A stretch of DNA of 58,866 nucleotides from an uncultured Mucilaginibacter sp. (lineage in GTDB: Bacteria > Bacteroidota > Bacteroidia > Sphingobacteriales > Sphingobacteriaceae). The position numbers and the translations under genes were made by a program. Under the pieces are notes generated by a model, which saw only the letters and a program-made list of their open reading frames with translations, ran no database searches and was not told the DNA's origin. Numbering within the stretch: position 1 is the stretch's first letter; each line of letters opens with the position of its first letter. Location: NCBI RefSeq assembly GCF_946481715.1, contig NZ_CAMLOV010000010.1, positions 1 to 58,866 of the forward strand, read 5' to 3'. This document shows positions 51,008-58,866 of the stretch, in pieces.

Positions 51008-52363
51008 TTACTGTTGCTCCGGGGCCTTCTCCCTCATTGCAGCGATAGTTAAACCGCCCATTATTATACCAAACCCTAAGGCTGTTGGCTGCGCCCACTG
51101 CCCCTGTGCCACGGCCTGGAAACTTACGCTTACCATTAGCCATGCCAACATATTATTTATCTTTAATCGTTTATAGGCCTGCGCCATCATTTTTAAGCTC
51201 AATTGTAGCCTTACAACAATAGCAGCAATACCAAAAACGGCCCCCATTTCGCCTATCAACCTGCCCCACTCGCCCTCGGCTATCAGGAACACGTCCGACC
51301 GGCCAATTAACAGCCTCGCCCCTGCGTTGGTGCCCATGCCTATGCCAAACCCAAAAAACGGCAGCTCTGAATTCACAAAAGGCTCTAGTATGCTGGCACC
51401 GATACGGTTTACAATAGTATTATTGATGGTACCTTCACTCTCTTTAGCAGTATCAAAACGCGAGGTAAGTACAGTAATTGCGTTTCTAAAAAACGACAAG
51501 TTACTTAGCAATGCCAGGATGATAACCAGCCCTACCACGGCAATCAGCATCCTGCCTAAAAGTTTTGGGGTCCTGGAGATGGAAGCCAATGCAAATATCC
51601 CTGTTAAAACAACCTGGATAAGCAAGCCGCGACTGATGGAAATAGGGATTGCTGCAATAAGCGCCACAGTGGCCGCAATAAGTAATATCCTGTTTATCCT
51701 TTCAATGTTAAGCCAAAAATAAACCACAAAAACAGCCACCAATGAAAAAAACTGCGTATTACCCGTTGTGAATGAAAAAGTACCAGGCGGCCTAAAATAA
51801 CCAAGGGCACCGCTAAACCCACCACCTTGCGAATCGGCACCGATACCCTTGTTTACAAATGCTGTTTGCGGGCTGTAAAACTGCAGGGCAATAAGGACAA
51901 ACATGGGGATAGACATCCAAAGTACTATTTTACCCATCCCGATAGCATCGTCTTTATCAAAAATTTTGCCTATCAAAAATATCAGGGGGAAATGGAAGAG
52001 TAATATACGGGTACCGTAGGCGGCAACCAGCAAACTATGGTGCCCAACCAATATAGCTGTAAACAAAGCGCAACTGCCAATAAAAGTCATAACATAAAAA
52101 TGGTTGTTTGACGGCAGGTAGCCATTGCGCCAGGCGGTTACAAGCAACCATATCGCAACTGGATCGCGCACAACCAGCAGGGGGGTTGCAAACCCCGGGA
52201 ACACCCATTTACGCAGCCCGCCTTCGATAATAAGCAGGATAAAATATACCCAAATACCCTTTTTTAACGATGCTACCACTGCCTCGTGGTTTACCCGGCT
52301 CTGGAATTTAAGGGCCGTGTTCCTGGTTAAAACAGCAGTATTTCTTTCGAGTGTATTACTCAT
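51008..52363 (-). CDS. O-antigen-ligase/Wzy-type membrane protein (third)
   Basis: A 451-residue protein with about ten to twelve membrane segments, an amphipathic start, IEGGLRKWVFPGFATPLLVV, and the periplasmic loop RPPGTFSFTTGNTQFFSLVA before later helices including FFGFGIGMGTNAGARLLIG. That loop pattern is common in Bacteroidota O-antigen ligase/polymerase-like proteins of exopolysaccharide loci. It could be the second polymerase or a ligase. It starts 31 bases behind the GT4 gene. Confidence 0.85.
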   Translation of the reverse strand: MSNTLERNTAVLTRNTALKFQSRVNHEAVVASLKKGIWVYFILLIIEGGLRKWVFPGFATPLLVVRDPVAIWLLVTAWRNGYLPSNNHFYVMTFIGSCALFTAILVGHHSLLVAAYGTRILLFHFPLIFLIGKIFDKDDAIGMGKIVLWMSIPMFVLIALQFYSPQTAFVNKGIGADSQGGGFSGALGYFRPPGTFSFTTGNTQFFSLVAVFVVYFWLNIERINRILLIAATVALIAAIPISISRGLLIQVVLTGIFALASISRTPKLLGRMLIAVVGLVIILALLSNLSFFRNAITVLTSRFDTAKESEGTINNTIVNRIGASILEPFVNSELPFFGFGIGMGTNAGARLLIGRSDVFLIAEGEWGRLIGEMGAVFGIAAIVVRLQLSLKMMAQAYKRLKINNMLAWLMVSVSFQAVAQGQWAQPTALGFGIIMGGLTIAAMREKAPEQQ

Positions 52364-52394
52364 TAATGCAGATGATTATAAACCTTAAACATAA

Positions 52395-53636
52395 TTAATT
52401 ATTGCGAATTATGGCGTTTAGTAATTCGTTTCCGTAAACAGCCCAGGGCCTTTTAGCGGCAGTTTCCATTGCGGCTTGCCCGGCGGCCTTAATAAGTGCC
52501 GGCCGTAAAAGCAGTCGCTCAATGGCTTCCTGCAACCTCAATGTGGATCCCGCTTCCATTAGCCAGCCGTTTTCGCCATCTGTAATTATATCCGGGCCTG
52601 CGGTACGGTCGGTAGTTATCACAGGTGTACCCTGCGCCATCGCTTCGGTTATCACCAGCCCAAAACCCTCAAACAATGATGGGAATACCAATACATCATG
52701 CTCCCTCATCAATTTCAATACCCCGTTATGCGGCAGACTGGGTATCCAGCGGTGCTTTGTTAAGGCTTCATTTAAAACGGCGCAATCATCAACCAGCTTA
52801 CTTCCAACAACGGTAAGCTCAACTTTGTTGCCAAAAGTTTTTACTGCTGCAAATAAATCGGCAATGCCTTTTCGCTGCGACAGCCCGCCAACAAAAAGCA
52901 GCTTTAACGGCCTGGCTCCTGTTATGGCCTGGTAATGCCGTTCTGCCGCCACCGGCGGAAAAGCGTAGGGCACCACATTAACGCCTGGCAACTCTCCGGG
53001 AAAGTACTCCAGTGTTTTTTTTGTAAAACTGCTGGCAACAAAAATATTATCAGCAAGGCTTATCTCCGCATCCTTACGGGCAAGCTTTGTTTCCGAATCT
53101 TTTAAACCGGTTAGGGTGGCCGCCCAATCGGGCCACCGCTCGCGTTCGGCACCAAGCATTATCCGCGCTGCCCGCCAGTAGCCTATTGGTAAATCGTATA
53201 TACAACTTATCCCGTTTAATTTTGCCTGTCGGAAGGATTGCAAGGCACCATCTTCATAGGCATAGATAGCATCAGGCTTATTTTTTTTTGCCATTTGGGC
53301 AACACGCCCGGCAACTTTTTTATCTAAGTTACTATATACAGCGTCCACGCATGCCCAGCCGGTTTCGTGCGCTACGGCGCCTTTTAGCCCTATCCGGGGC
53401 AATATCATCCTGCCAAGTTCTTTTACAGGATATGAGATTATCTGGCTCTGCGGTATCGGATACGTTCTGCGCAGCCACTCCTGCTTTAGGTTGCCGGGCA
53501 GCAGTTTTAGCCATGGAGAGGACGGGTTTGCGGCAACAGTTGTATCAAACTCTGCCAGCATGCCCTGTTTAGATAAGGCGCTTAGCAATGCCCTTACAAA
53601 CTCATTACCGGTTGGATGCGACAACACTATCCTCAT
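52395..53636 (-). CDS. Glycosyltransferase family 4 protein
   Basis: A 413-residue GT-B enzyme. N-terminal half contains VLSHPTGNEFVRALLSALSK; donor half contains PLKLLFVGGLSQRKGIADLF, VFPSLFEGFGLVITEAMAQG and TTDRTAGPDIITDGENGWL. That last signature is the classical GT4 donor site. A gap of 157 bases upstream could hold a promoter, but no good box was seen. Confidence 0.93.
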   Translation of the reverse strand: MRIVLSHPTGNEFVRALLSALSKQGMLAEFDTTVAANPSSPWLKLLPGNLKQEWLRRTYPIPQSQIISYPVKELGRMILPRIGLKGAVAHETGWACVDAVYSNLDKKVAGRVAQMAKKNKPDAIYAYEDGALQSFRQAKLNGISCIYDLPIGYWRAARIMLGAERERWPDWAATLTGLKDSETKLARKDAEISLADNIFVASSFTKKTLEYFPGELPGVNVVPYAFPPVAAERHYQAITGARPLKLLFVGGLSQRKGIADLFAAVKTFGNKVELTVVGSKLVDDCAVLNEALTKHRWIPSLPHNGVLKLMREHDVLVFPSLFEGFGLVITEAMAQGTPVITTDRTAGPDIITDGENGWLMEAGSTLRLQEAIERLLLRPALIKAAGQAAMETAAKRPWAVYGNELLNAIIRNN

Positions 53637-53793
53637 ACATTTTTATAAACCGGACCTGCCGCTAAAATTTCTATTATAAACAATCATACAAATTAACATA
53701 ATTGTAAGAATATACAATTATAATCATTGAAATCGTAATTATCAGCCTTAACGGTGCTTATTGTTGCTTTAATTATTGTTTGCTGATTAACGC

Positions 53794-54879
53794 TTAACCT
53801 TTTACTGCCGGTTTTGTACGCAACAGCCATTTAAAAAACCGGCTCCACACAGGGCGCTGCATTTCCAGCAAAACGCCCAGCAGCGATGCTGTAACCAGTA
53901 CCGAAAAAAGTGCCTGCCATAGTTGTGCACTGTCGTTTTCTTTACGCCCGAACAGAGACATCCACAAAACCAACAGCGGGAAGTGAAGCACATAGAGCGG
54001 AAAGGTTAGGTCTGCAGCTTTGCGGAACCAATTAGCAAATTTCAGTTCGGTGCTAAGGTGGTTGCCGGTGGGCAGTATCCATAATGCAACCGCAATAAAT
54101 AGCCCAACTATCCAATCGGTTACAAACTGGTTGGCATAATATAATGGGGCGTAGCCAATTTTATAAGGAATAAAAGGCACATAAGTTACTGCAAGCCAGC
54201 CGGCAAAAAGCGCCAGCAGCACAAAAAACCAAGCGGTGGCTGCTTTTACCGATGGCCTGGGTAATATATACGCGGCGTAGCCCAAAAGCCACACCGGCAT
54301 CATCAGAACTATTTTTGGCCCGGCCAATAAAACAGCAGCAACGGGCAGCAAAAAGGATTGCCAGCCACCTTTGCGGAAAAACCACAACCCAAATATGGCA
54401 TAATACCAAAACTCGAAACTTAAGGACCATAGCGAACCATTTAATGGCGGCGCGGACGAGTAAAGCCATAATTCGTTTACAAACAGGCCCGAGGCAATAT
54501 ATCGTACCCATTCGTGCCCGCGCGAAAATTCAACAAGCACCTGCGGGTTGGTTTGGTTGATTATAAAGGCTATTGCAGCGGTGATTATCAGTGCAGGGAT
54601 CACGATAGAACACAGCCGGCTTAAACGCGCCTGTGCATACAAGGTGCCCCCCCTGTTTTTACTGATAGTGGTATGCGCAATTACATAGCCCGAAAGCACA
54701 AAAAAGATAACTACTGCGGCATGCGACGGCTCGCCCGGCTGGTTATGCGGATGGGCTAATTTAGGAAACCAGCGGTCGAAAGCGTGTATATATAAAACTG
54801 TGAGGGCAGCACCTATGCGCAGCGAATCTAAAAAGATGCTTGAACTGCCTATAATAACGCGTGGTTTTATACTTAACAT
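53794..54879 (-). CDS. Acyltransferase-3 (OafA/YrhL-type) membrane protein
   Basis: A 361-residue protein with about ten membrane segments. It begins SIFLDSLRIGAALTVLYIHA with the conserved His, followed by VVIFFVLSGYVIAHTTISKN and YAQARLSRLCSIVIPALIIT (the Arg-rich motif). It uses acyl-CoA to O-acylate surface polysaccharides from the inner membrane. It is the fourth acyl-adding enzyme in the window, besides the MBOAT and the two hexapeptide proteins. Confidence 0.92.
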   Translation of the reverse strand: MLSIKPRVIIGSSSIFLDSLRIGAALTVLYIHAFDRWFPKLAHPHNQPGEPSHAAVVIFFVLSGYVIAHTTISKNRGGTLYAQARLSRLCSIVIPALIITAAIAFIINQTNPQVLVEFSRGHEWVRYIASGLFVNELWLYSSAPPLNGSLWSLSFEFWYYAIFGLWFFRKGGWQSFLLPVAAVLLAGPKIVLMMPVWLLGYAAYILPRPSVKAATAWFFVLLALFAGWLAVTYVPFIPYKIGYAPLYYANQFVTDWIVGLFIAVALWILPTGNHLSTELKFANWFRKAADLTFPLYVLHFPLLVLWMSLFGRKENDSAQLWQALFSVLVTASLLGVLLEMQRPVWSRFFKWLLRTKPAVKG

Positions 54880-54949
54880 ATTTGATTAAATGCCGATGCT
54901 ATTGCCTTTTGCCTTTGCGCTGCAAGATATTAATTCTGCCTTAAATAGC

Positions 54950-56107
54950 CTACCCATTGGCAGGTTGCAGGTTGAGAGCTTTGTTCATCACTTGTAGGTT
55001 TTTTTCGCCAAAATATAGTTTTCGGGCCTCTTGCCATTCGGTATGTTCCGGGTTCAGGGCCGTAATTGCATCCAGTAATTTAAAGCCCAGTTGCTTATCG
55101 GATTTGCTCCATATCGCCCCAAGCTTTGTTGTAGAAAGAAATTCTGCCAGTGTACTATCCGCCGGGCCATGACCGAATATTGGCCGGGCAGCCTGTAAAT
55201 AGCTGCTGAGCTTAGTAGGCAGGCTTGTGATAGAAAACGTGTGCAACGCTTTATTTAGGGGGTACATGCAGTACACAAAATCGCATTTGGCCAATGCGGG
55301 CACTACCTTATCTTCAGGCAAGGTATCATAAAATTTAATATTGGGCTGCAGGGTAACCGGCACATCACTTAGTTTTAAATGGCAGCCCCACATTTGCAGC
55401 AATACGGTTTTGTTTTTGGGTTGATAAAATTCCTTTGCCAGCTTTATAAAAGCAAACAGGTCTTTTTTATCATAGATAGAGCCGATATGCCCCACCCGTA
55501 CTTCATCTCCATTATGAGGTGTTTCGCCAGATAAGACGGAACTTTCTGACAGGTAACGGTGGCATACTTCGCCTCTGCGGGCACTCATTTTTCGGTAATG
55601 GTTGCGCATACCGCCGCTGATCAGATCGAACGAAGTAACGGCTTTTAAAGCCTTAACCGTTAATTTCTGTGCCAGTCCGCCCATCAACCGGTAGCGTACA
55701 GACCGGGCACAAAGCGCTCCGGCCCAATCGTCGTGCACGGTCATGTGTACCGGGCGTTCTTTTTGGCGGGCTGCAAGCTCCACGGCTATGCGCAATCCTT
55801 CGTTGTGCGACACAATCCAATAGCCATCGCAATCAATTGCAAGCAGTTTTTGGACGAGGTTATCAATAAATGCCAGTTTGCCACCGCTTAGCATTGTGCG
55901 GGTTTGGGCAATGTCTTTCAGCATCGGGCCTCCCATTAAAGCTGGCCCCAGGTAGCCCTCTTCGTAGCCCTGTATCACGCCAGCGCCAATGTAGCACCAA
56001 AATACTTCTGCATTGGGCAGGTTAGCCAGCAGGCTCCTTAATATAGCGCCACCACCACCTACGTTTGGTGCGTGAGCTGTAAAAAGGCATATTTTTTTTT
56101 TTCTCAT
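54950..56107 (-). CDS. Glycosyltransferase-like (GT-B) protein
   Basis: A 385-residue protein beginning MRKKKICLFTAHAPNVGGGG, with MTVHDDWAGALCAR in the acceptor half, RVGHIGSIYDKKDLFAFIKL in the donor half and LPTKLSSYLQAARPIFGHGP near the end. The ATG at 56107 is chosen over the preceding TTG. It is a divergent GT4-like member; its end resembles that of the protein at 57681, so the two are paralogues. The sugar is unknown. The next gene begins behind a six-base gap. Confidence 0.8.
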   Translation of the reverse strand: MRKKKICLFTAHAPNVGGGGAILRSLLANLPNAEVFWCYIGAGVIQGYEEGYLGPALMGGPMLKDIAQTRTMLSGGKLAFIDNLVQKLLAIDCDGYWIVSHNEGLRIAVELAARQKERPVHMTVHDDWAGALCARSVRYRLMGGLAQKLTVKALKAVTSFDLISGGMRNHYRKMSARRGEVCHRYLSESSVLSGETPHNGDEVRVGHIGSIYDKKDLFAFIKLAKEFYQPKNKTVLLQMWGCHLKLSDVPVTLQPNIKFYDTLPEDKVVPALAKCDFVYCMYPLNKALHTFSITSLPTKLSSYLQAARPIFGHGPADSTLAEFLSTTKLGAIWSKSDKQLGFKLLDAITALNPEHTEWQEARKLYFGEKNLQVMNKALNLQPANG

Positions 56108-56113
56108 CAAAAT

Positions 56114-57244
56114 TTATTCTGCTTTGTAGCTGCTAAGTGCGTCCGCGAATTTAACTGAAACACCCGTAACGGATGCCCCGTAGGGTATAAATGTGCTGTT
56201 GGCTATGCAATTTTCAAAATTACCCCGCGTGTACTCGGTTACACCGGCGGGGATGCCCGGTTTGGGTGTACCGCTTGGTGTCCACGCTTTAGATACTGAT
56301 ACTACAGGTAGGCTATGCTCGCGCATGGCGGCGTACGAACCACTTTTTTCTATCACGGCCAACGCTGTAGCCGACAGGCCTATAGTAGAAGCTGATAATA
56401 CAAAGGAAACCTCCTCCGGAGATAATTCCCCCTTAACCTGAACAGGTAAACCCTCGCTTTCCCATGCTGCCGCCCAGCGTTTCTGTTCGCTACCACCCCG
56501 GCCCATAATGGTAAGGCTGACGGGTACTGCATGTTTTTTAGCGTATAATGCCGCCTCTTTAGCAAACTGTGCTATTGGCGCCCGGTCGTGTATCGCCCCG
56601 AAAACTACAAAGGCTATTTTGTTTTCTTTATCGGTATTTCCTCTTGCTGCTCCGATAACGGGGATATTGCCAAATAAAGGCAGGTATGCTGCTTTAAAAC
56701 CCATATTACCCAGCAGCACCTGGTATAAATGGGTTTGCGTATGGATAACAGCTGGCGTCAATCTTTTCAAGAGCGACTTGATCAGCATACGCTGGGCTGT
56801 ACCCCACCAATGCAGTTTCTTTGATTCCTCGTCGGCCATGCCCACCCAAAGCTCGTGAAACATGACATGCCAATTGCGGCCGCCGCCTAAGGTTAATAAT
56901 AATTTGCTTAAACCTACCTTTAAGCCTTTGGTATGATACCCAAAAGGCACAAACTGGAGGCTAAGCCACTGGGGGTTATATTCATCTACCCACTTTTTTG
57001 CCAGTTCAAACCGTTGTTTAATTTCTATGGCTGCTGAAAACCGCATTACTTGTACTTCTACACCATCGGCGTGCTGTAACTCCGAAAGTGCGCTTTCAAC
57101 ATGCCTGTCGTTTAATGATAGTATAGCACAACTATGCCCCGTCTTTATCAAAGCAGCAGCCAGGCGACGGCTATAATCGCCAACACCATCGTGCCCGGGC
57201 TGTAACGAACTGCATATAAAAACTATTTTTAATTTACCGGGCAT
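56114..57244 (-). CDS. Glycosyltransferase family 4-like protein
   Basis: A 376-residue GT-B-type protein: KIVFICSSLQPGHDGVGDYS, which is the usual start of GT4 acceptor halves, then FHELWVGMADEESKKLHWWG, FVVFGAIHDRAPIAQFAKEA and LTIMGRGGSEQKRWAAAWES. The classical E-x7-E donor motif is weak. It lies between two paralogous glycosyltransferase genes on the same strand. Confidence 0.82.
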   Translation of the reverse strand: MPGKLKIVFICSSLQPGHDGVGDYSRRLAAALIKTGHSCAILSLNDRHVESALSELQHADGVEVQVMRFSAAIEIKQRFELAKKWVDEYNPQWLSLQFVPFGYHTKGLKVGLSKLLLTLGGGRNWHVMFHELWVGMADEESKKLHWWGTAQRMLIKSLLKRLTPAVIHTQTHLYQVLLGNMGFKAAYLPLFGNIPVIGAARGNTDKENKIAFVVFGAIHDRAPIAQFAKEAALYAKKHAVPVSLTIMGRGGSEQKRWAAAWESEGLPVQVKGELSPEEVSFVLSASTIGLSATALAVIEKSGSYAAMREHSLPVVSVSKAWTPSGTPKPGIPAGVTEYTRGNFENCIANSTFIPYGASVTGVSVKFADALSSYKAE

Positions 57245-57485
57245 ATTTTCGGTTAAACGGGCTTATTGACAATTTAACGATCTATATTTTTTTGATTGGA
57301 ATAAAACAATCTGTTATGTTAACTGTTTAATTATTTTGCGATTAAAATTTTATCTGTTTGTTAATAAAATTTCGAATCGGACAATTATATTTGCCTGCGA
57401 ATTATCCCTAATTCATTTGCTAGTGATTAAGTTATCTGCCGATACCTTAACATATTACGTTCAACCTTTTTTTGTGCATACTACC

Positions 57486-57668
57486 ATGCAAAAACCTTTT
57501 TTATACTGCGATTGCTGTAACCAACCTTTTCATTACAAAAAACCCCTGCCGCTTTTATTGAAACCTCTGTCCCTTTTTGTGCCTATACAACGCTTTTTTT
57601 GCGCCAAATGCCTAACCTCGCGCTATAAAATTATAAGCAACGAAGAGGTTGCTAAGTACCATGTGTAA
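57486..57668 (+). CDS. Small zinc-ribbon-like protein (60 aa)
   Basis: A 60-residue basic protein with two Cys pairs, YCDCCNQPF and FFCAKCLTSRY, placed like the knuckles of a zinc ribbon. Between them is a hydrophobic stretch (PLPLLLKPLSLFVPIQ). The ATG at 57486 gives a compact protein; the frame extends 50 codons upstream without recognisable sequence. It lies on the plus strand between two minus-strand glycosyltransferase genes, ending 12 bases before the convergent stop of the next. Function unknown; not necessarily linked to the polysaccharide. Confidence 0.6.
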   Translation: MQKPFLYCDCCNQPFHYKKPLPLLLKPLSLFVPIQRFFCAKCLTSRYKIISNEEVAKYHV

Positions 57669-57680
57669 CCTAAGCAATAA

Positions 57681-58793
57681 TTATTGAGCCTGCTGCCAAA
57701 ACCGCTGCTGTATCTGCTCCATGCCAAACTGTTTTTTAGCCAGCATTTTTGCCCGGGCAGAAATGCTGTTGCTATTTTGCAATAACTTAAGTATATCATC
57801 AGCAAGCTTCTGCGCATCTAAATTTCCGCAACATATTGCTGCACCCGTTTTGGTAAGCAGGTTGCAGGCCGCGCCATCGCCGGGGCCGTGGTATAGTATA
57901 GCACCCGCACCGCCCAGGTAACCTACCATTTTGGTGGAGAGGCTGTACAGGTAAAAATCGGGCCTGGTAAATTTTATGGGCAGGTATAATATGGCGCTGC
58001 TATCCAGTTCGCTTTTTAGCTCGGCATCGTCCAATGTCATGGGGCGATAGTCGGTTTTAAAAGCTCGATTCTCTAAAAAAGGCATGTATTGCGTGGCGCG
58101 CAATATCAGCTTAAACTCGTAGCCCTGTTTAATTAACAGTTCGAGCGCATCTGCCAATACTTTAAACAGTGGTATATACTCCAGGTGCAGCAACCCGGCA
58201 AAATAAACAGCAAGCGGTGCAGTGGTTTTCCCAAGCGGTTCGCTTACTTCTTTTGCGGCTACACCATCGGTTATTAGTTCATAATCTGCTTTGCCAAAAA
58301 GGTGGCCATACTCCTCGCCCAGCTCTTCTGATATAACCAGCCTGCGGTTGGCGCGCTTCCAAAGGGTAGCACTATTTTCTGCTAAGCCATAGGTGGTAGA
58401 AAAATGATCGTGAAAAGACACCCAAAGTTGTTTCCCGTTGCAAAAAGCATCGGTGCATAGTGCTGCAGAGTAAGGGCCATGGTCTACCACATGTAACACA
58501 TCGTAATCAATCTCGGTGGCTGCTTCTTGTATTTTTTTTATGGTTGATGCTTTATAAAGCCCGTGCCGCAACCAGGTGCGGAAGTTTCTTAGCTTCCACC
58601 GTGCCCATTTGCGCACCAGTGGTTTGGCATACACAATAACCTCCGCAATAATGCCATGGCGCGGATGCAACGGGTTTTCCTCTACCACAAGCGACACTAC
58701 GTCAGCTTCGCGGCCGGCAAATAAGCGGCGAAGGATGCGGTTTCCGCCACCATTGGAGTATAAAGAGAATGGCTGGTATGTTAAAAGCTTCAA
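57681..58793 (-). CDS. Glycosyltransferase-like (GT-B) protein
   Basis: A 370-residue protein starting at TTG (no ATG or GTG is available): MKLLTYQPFSLYSNGGGNRI, with LWVSFHDHFSTTYG in the acceptor half, and LSTKMVGYLGGAGAILYHGP near the end. The corresponding segments of the protein at 54950 are similar, so the two are paralogues. The gene follows the truncated upstream gene by 11 bases, so it is part of the same operon. Confidence 0.8.
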   Translation of the reverse strand: MKLLTYQPFSLYSNGGGNRILRRLFAGREADVVSLVVEENPLHPRHGIIAEVIVYAKPLVRKWARWKLRNFRTWLRHGLYKASTIKKIQEAATEIDYDVLHVVDHGPYSAALCTDAFCNGKQLWVSFHDHFSTTYGLAENSATLWKRANRRLVISEELGEEYGHLFGKADYELITDGVAAKEVSEPLGKTTAPLAVYFAGLLHLEYIPLFKVLADALELLIKQGYEFKLILRATQYMPFLENRAFKTDYRPMTLDDAELKSELDSSAILYLPIKFTRPDFYLYSLSTKMVGYLGGAGAILYHGPGDGAACNLLTKTGAAICCGNLDAQKLADDILKLLQNSNSISARAKMLAKKQFGMEQIQQRFWQQAQ

Positions 58794-58804
58794 TTGACTC
58801 TTTG

Positions 58805-58866
58805 TTATATATGGGTGCCTTGTGCCGCAACAATTTGCCTGATGGTCTCTTCCAGCGATATGGTAA
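58805..58866 (-). CDS. 3' end of an upstream minus-strand gene, cut by the window edge
   Basis: The last 19 codons and stop of a frame running off the right edge: ISLEETIRQIVAAQGTHI. The position, directly upstream of a glycosyltransferase gene with an 11-base gap, suggests another gene of the same operon. Too little is visible to name it. Confidence 0.5.
   Translation of the reverse strand, partial: TISLEETIRQIVAAQGTHI

Noticed and set aside
1..58866. CRISPR array, insertion sequence, integrase or attachment site
   Set aside because: No regularly spaced repeats, transposase or recombinase motifs or tRNA-linked duplications were seen, despite relics near 2-4 kb.

Overview
The window reads as chromosomal DNA of a Bacteroidota species, most likely Sphingobacteriaceae (Mucilaginibacter or Pedobacter-like). 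The grounds are promoter-like TTTG / TAnnTTTG motifs, few Shine-Dalgarno sequences, lipoprotein signals, and the make-up of the surface-polysaccharide genes. The genus is inference. No tRNA, rRNA, insertion sequence, integrase or CRISPR array was seen.

Layout. (1) 1-5.8 kb: mixed housekeeping and remnants. It holds two tandem SRPBCC proteins (the first cut by the window edge), an HxlR regulator, a DUF2306-like membrane protein, a decayed DUF6371-like fragment, very small genes, interspersed repeats and a PQQ-type sugar dehydrogenase. (2) 5.9-13 kb: a large outer-membrane barrel protein with a kinase-like motif, then a compact four-gene unit (MBOAT acyltransferase, SGNH-type protein, FkbH-like HAD enzyme, acyl carrier protein). 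This unit resembles in logic the dlt D-alanylation system and probably acylates a surface polymer. (3) 13-17.4 kb: small envelope proteins (lipocalin-like lipoprotein, membrane proteins, OmpA-type protein, beta-helix lipoprotein). (4) 17.5-58.9 kb: a very large exopolysaccharide locus.

The polysaccharide locus has an export and control core (Wza-like OPX lipoprotein, Wzc-like tyrosine autokinase), a UDP-glucose dehydrogenase that makes UDP-glucuronate, one Wzx-type flippase, three Wzy/ligase-type membrane proteins, and a WcaJ-type initiating phosphosugar transferase. It also has a WecG/TagA-type transferase, an Alg13/Alg14-type split transferase, and about a dozen other glycosyltransferases of GT2, GT4 and GT9 types. 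Decoration enzymes are two pyruvyl transferases, two hexapeptide acetyltransferases and one acyltransferase-3. Two paralogous heparinase II/III-type lyases, one secreted and one membrane-anchored, fit a uronic-acid-containing product that the cell can also trim. The locus switches strand in blocks (17.5-19.4 minus, 19.8-37.9 plus, 37.9-42.0 minus, 42.2-45.5 plus, 45.5-58.9 minus), which suggests it was built from several modules.

The points most worth a second look are: the Dlt-like FkbH/ACP/MBOAT/SGNH unit; a repeat family whose three copies each lie directly behind a stop codon in the sense orientation; the kinase-like motif in the outer-membrane barrel protein; and the three-helix membrane module shared by a heparinase-type lyase and the neighbouring phosphatase/nuclease-family gene.
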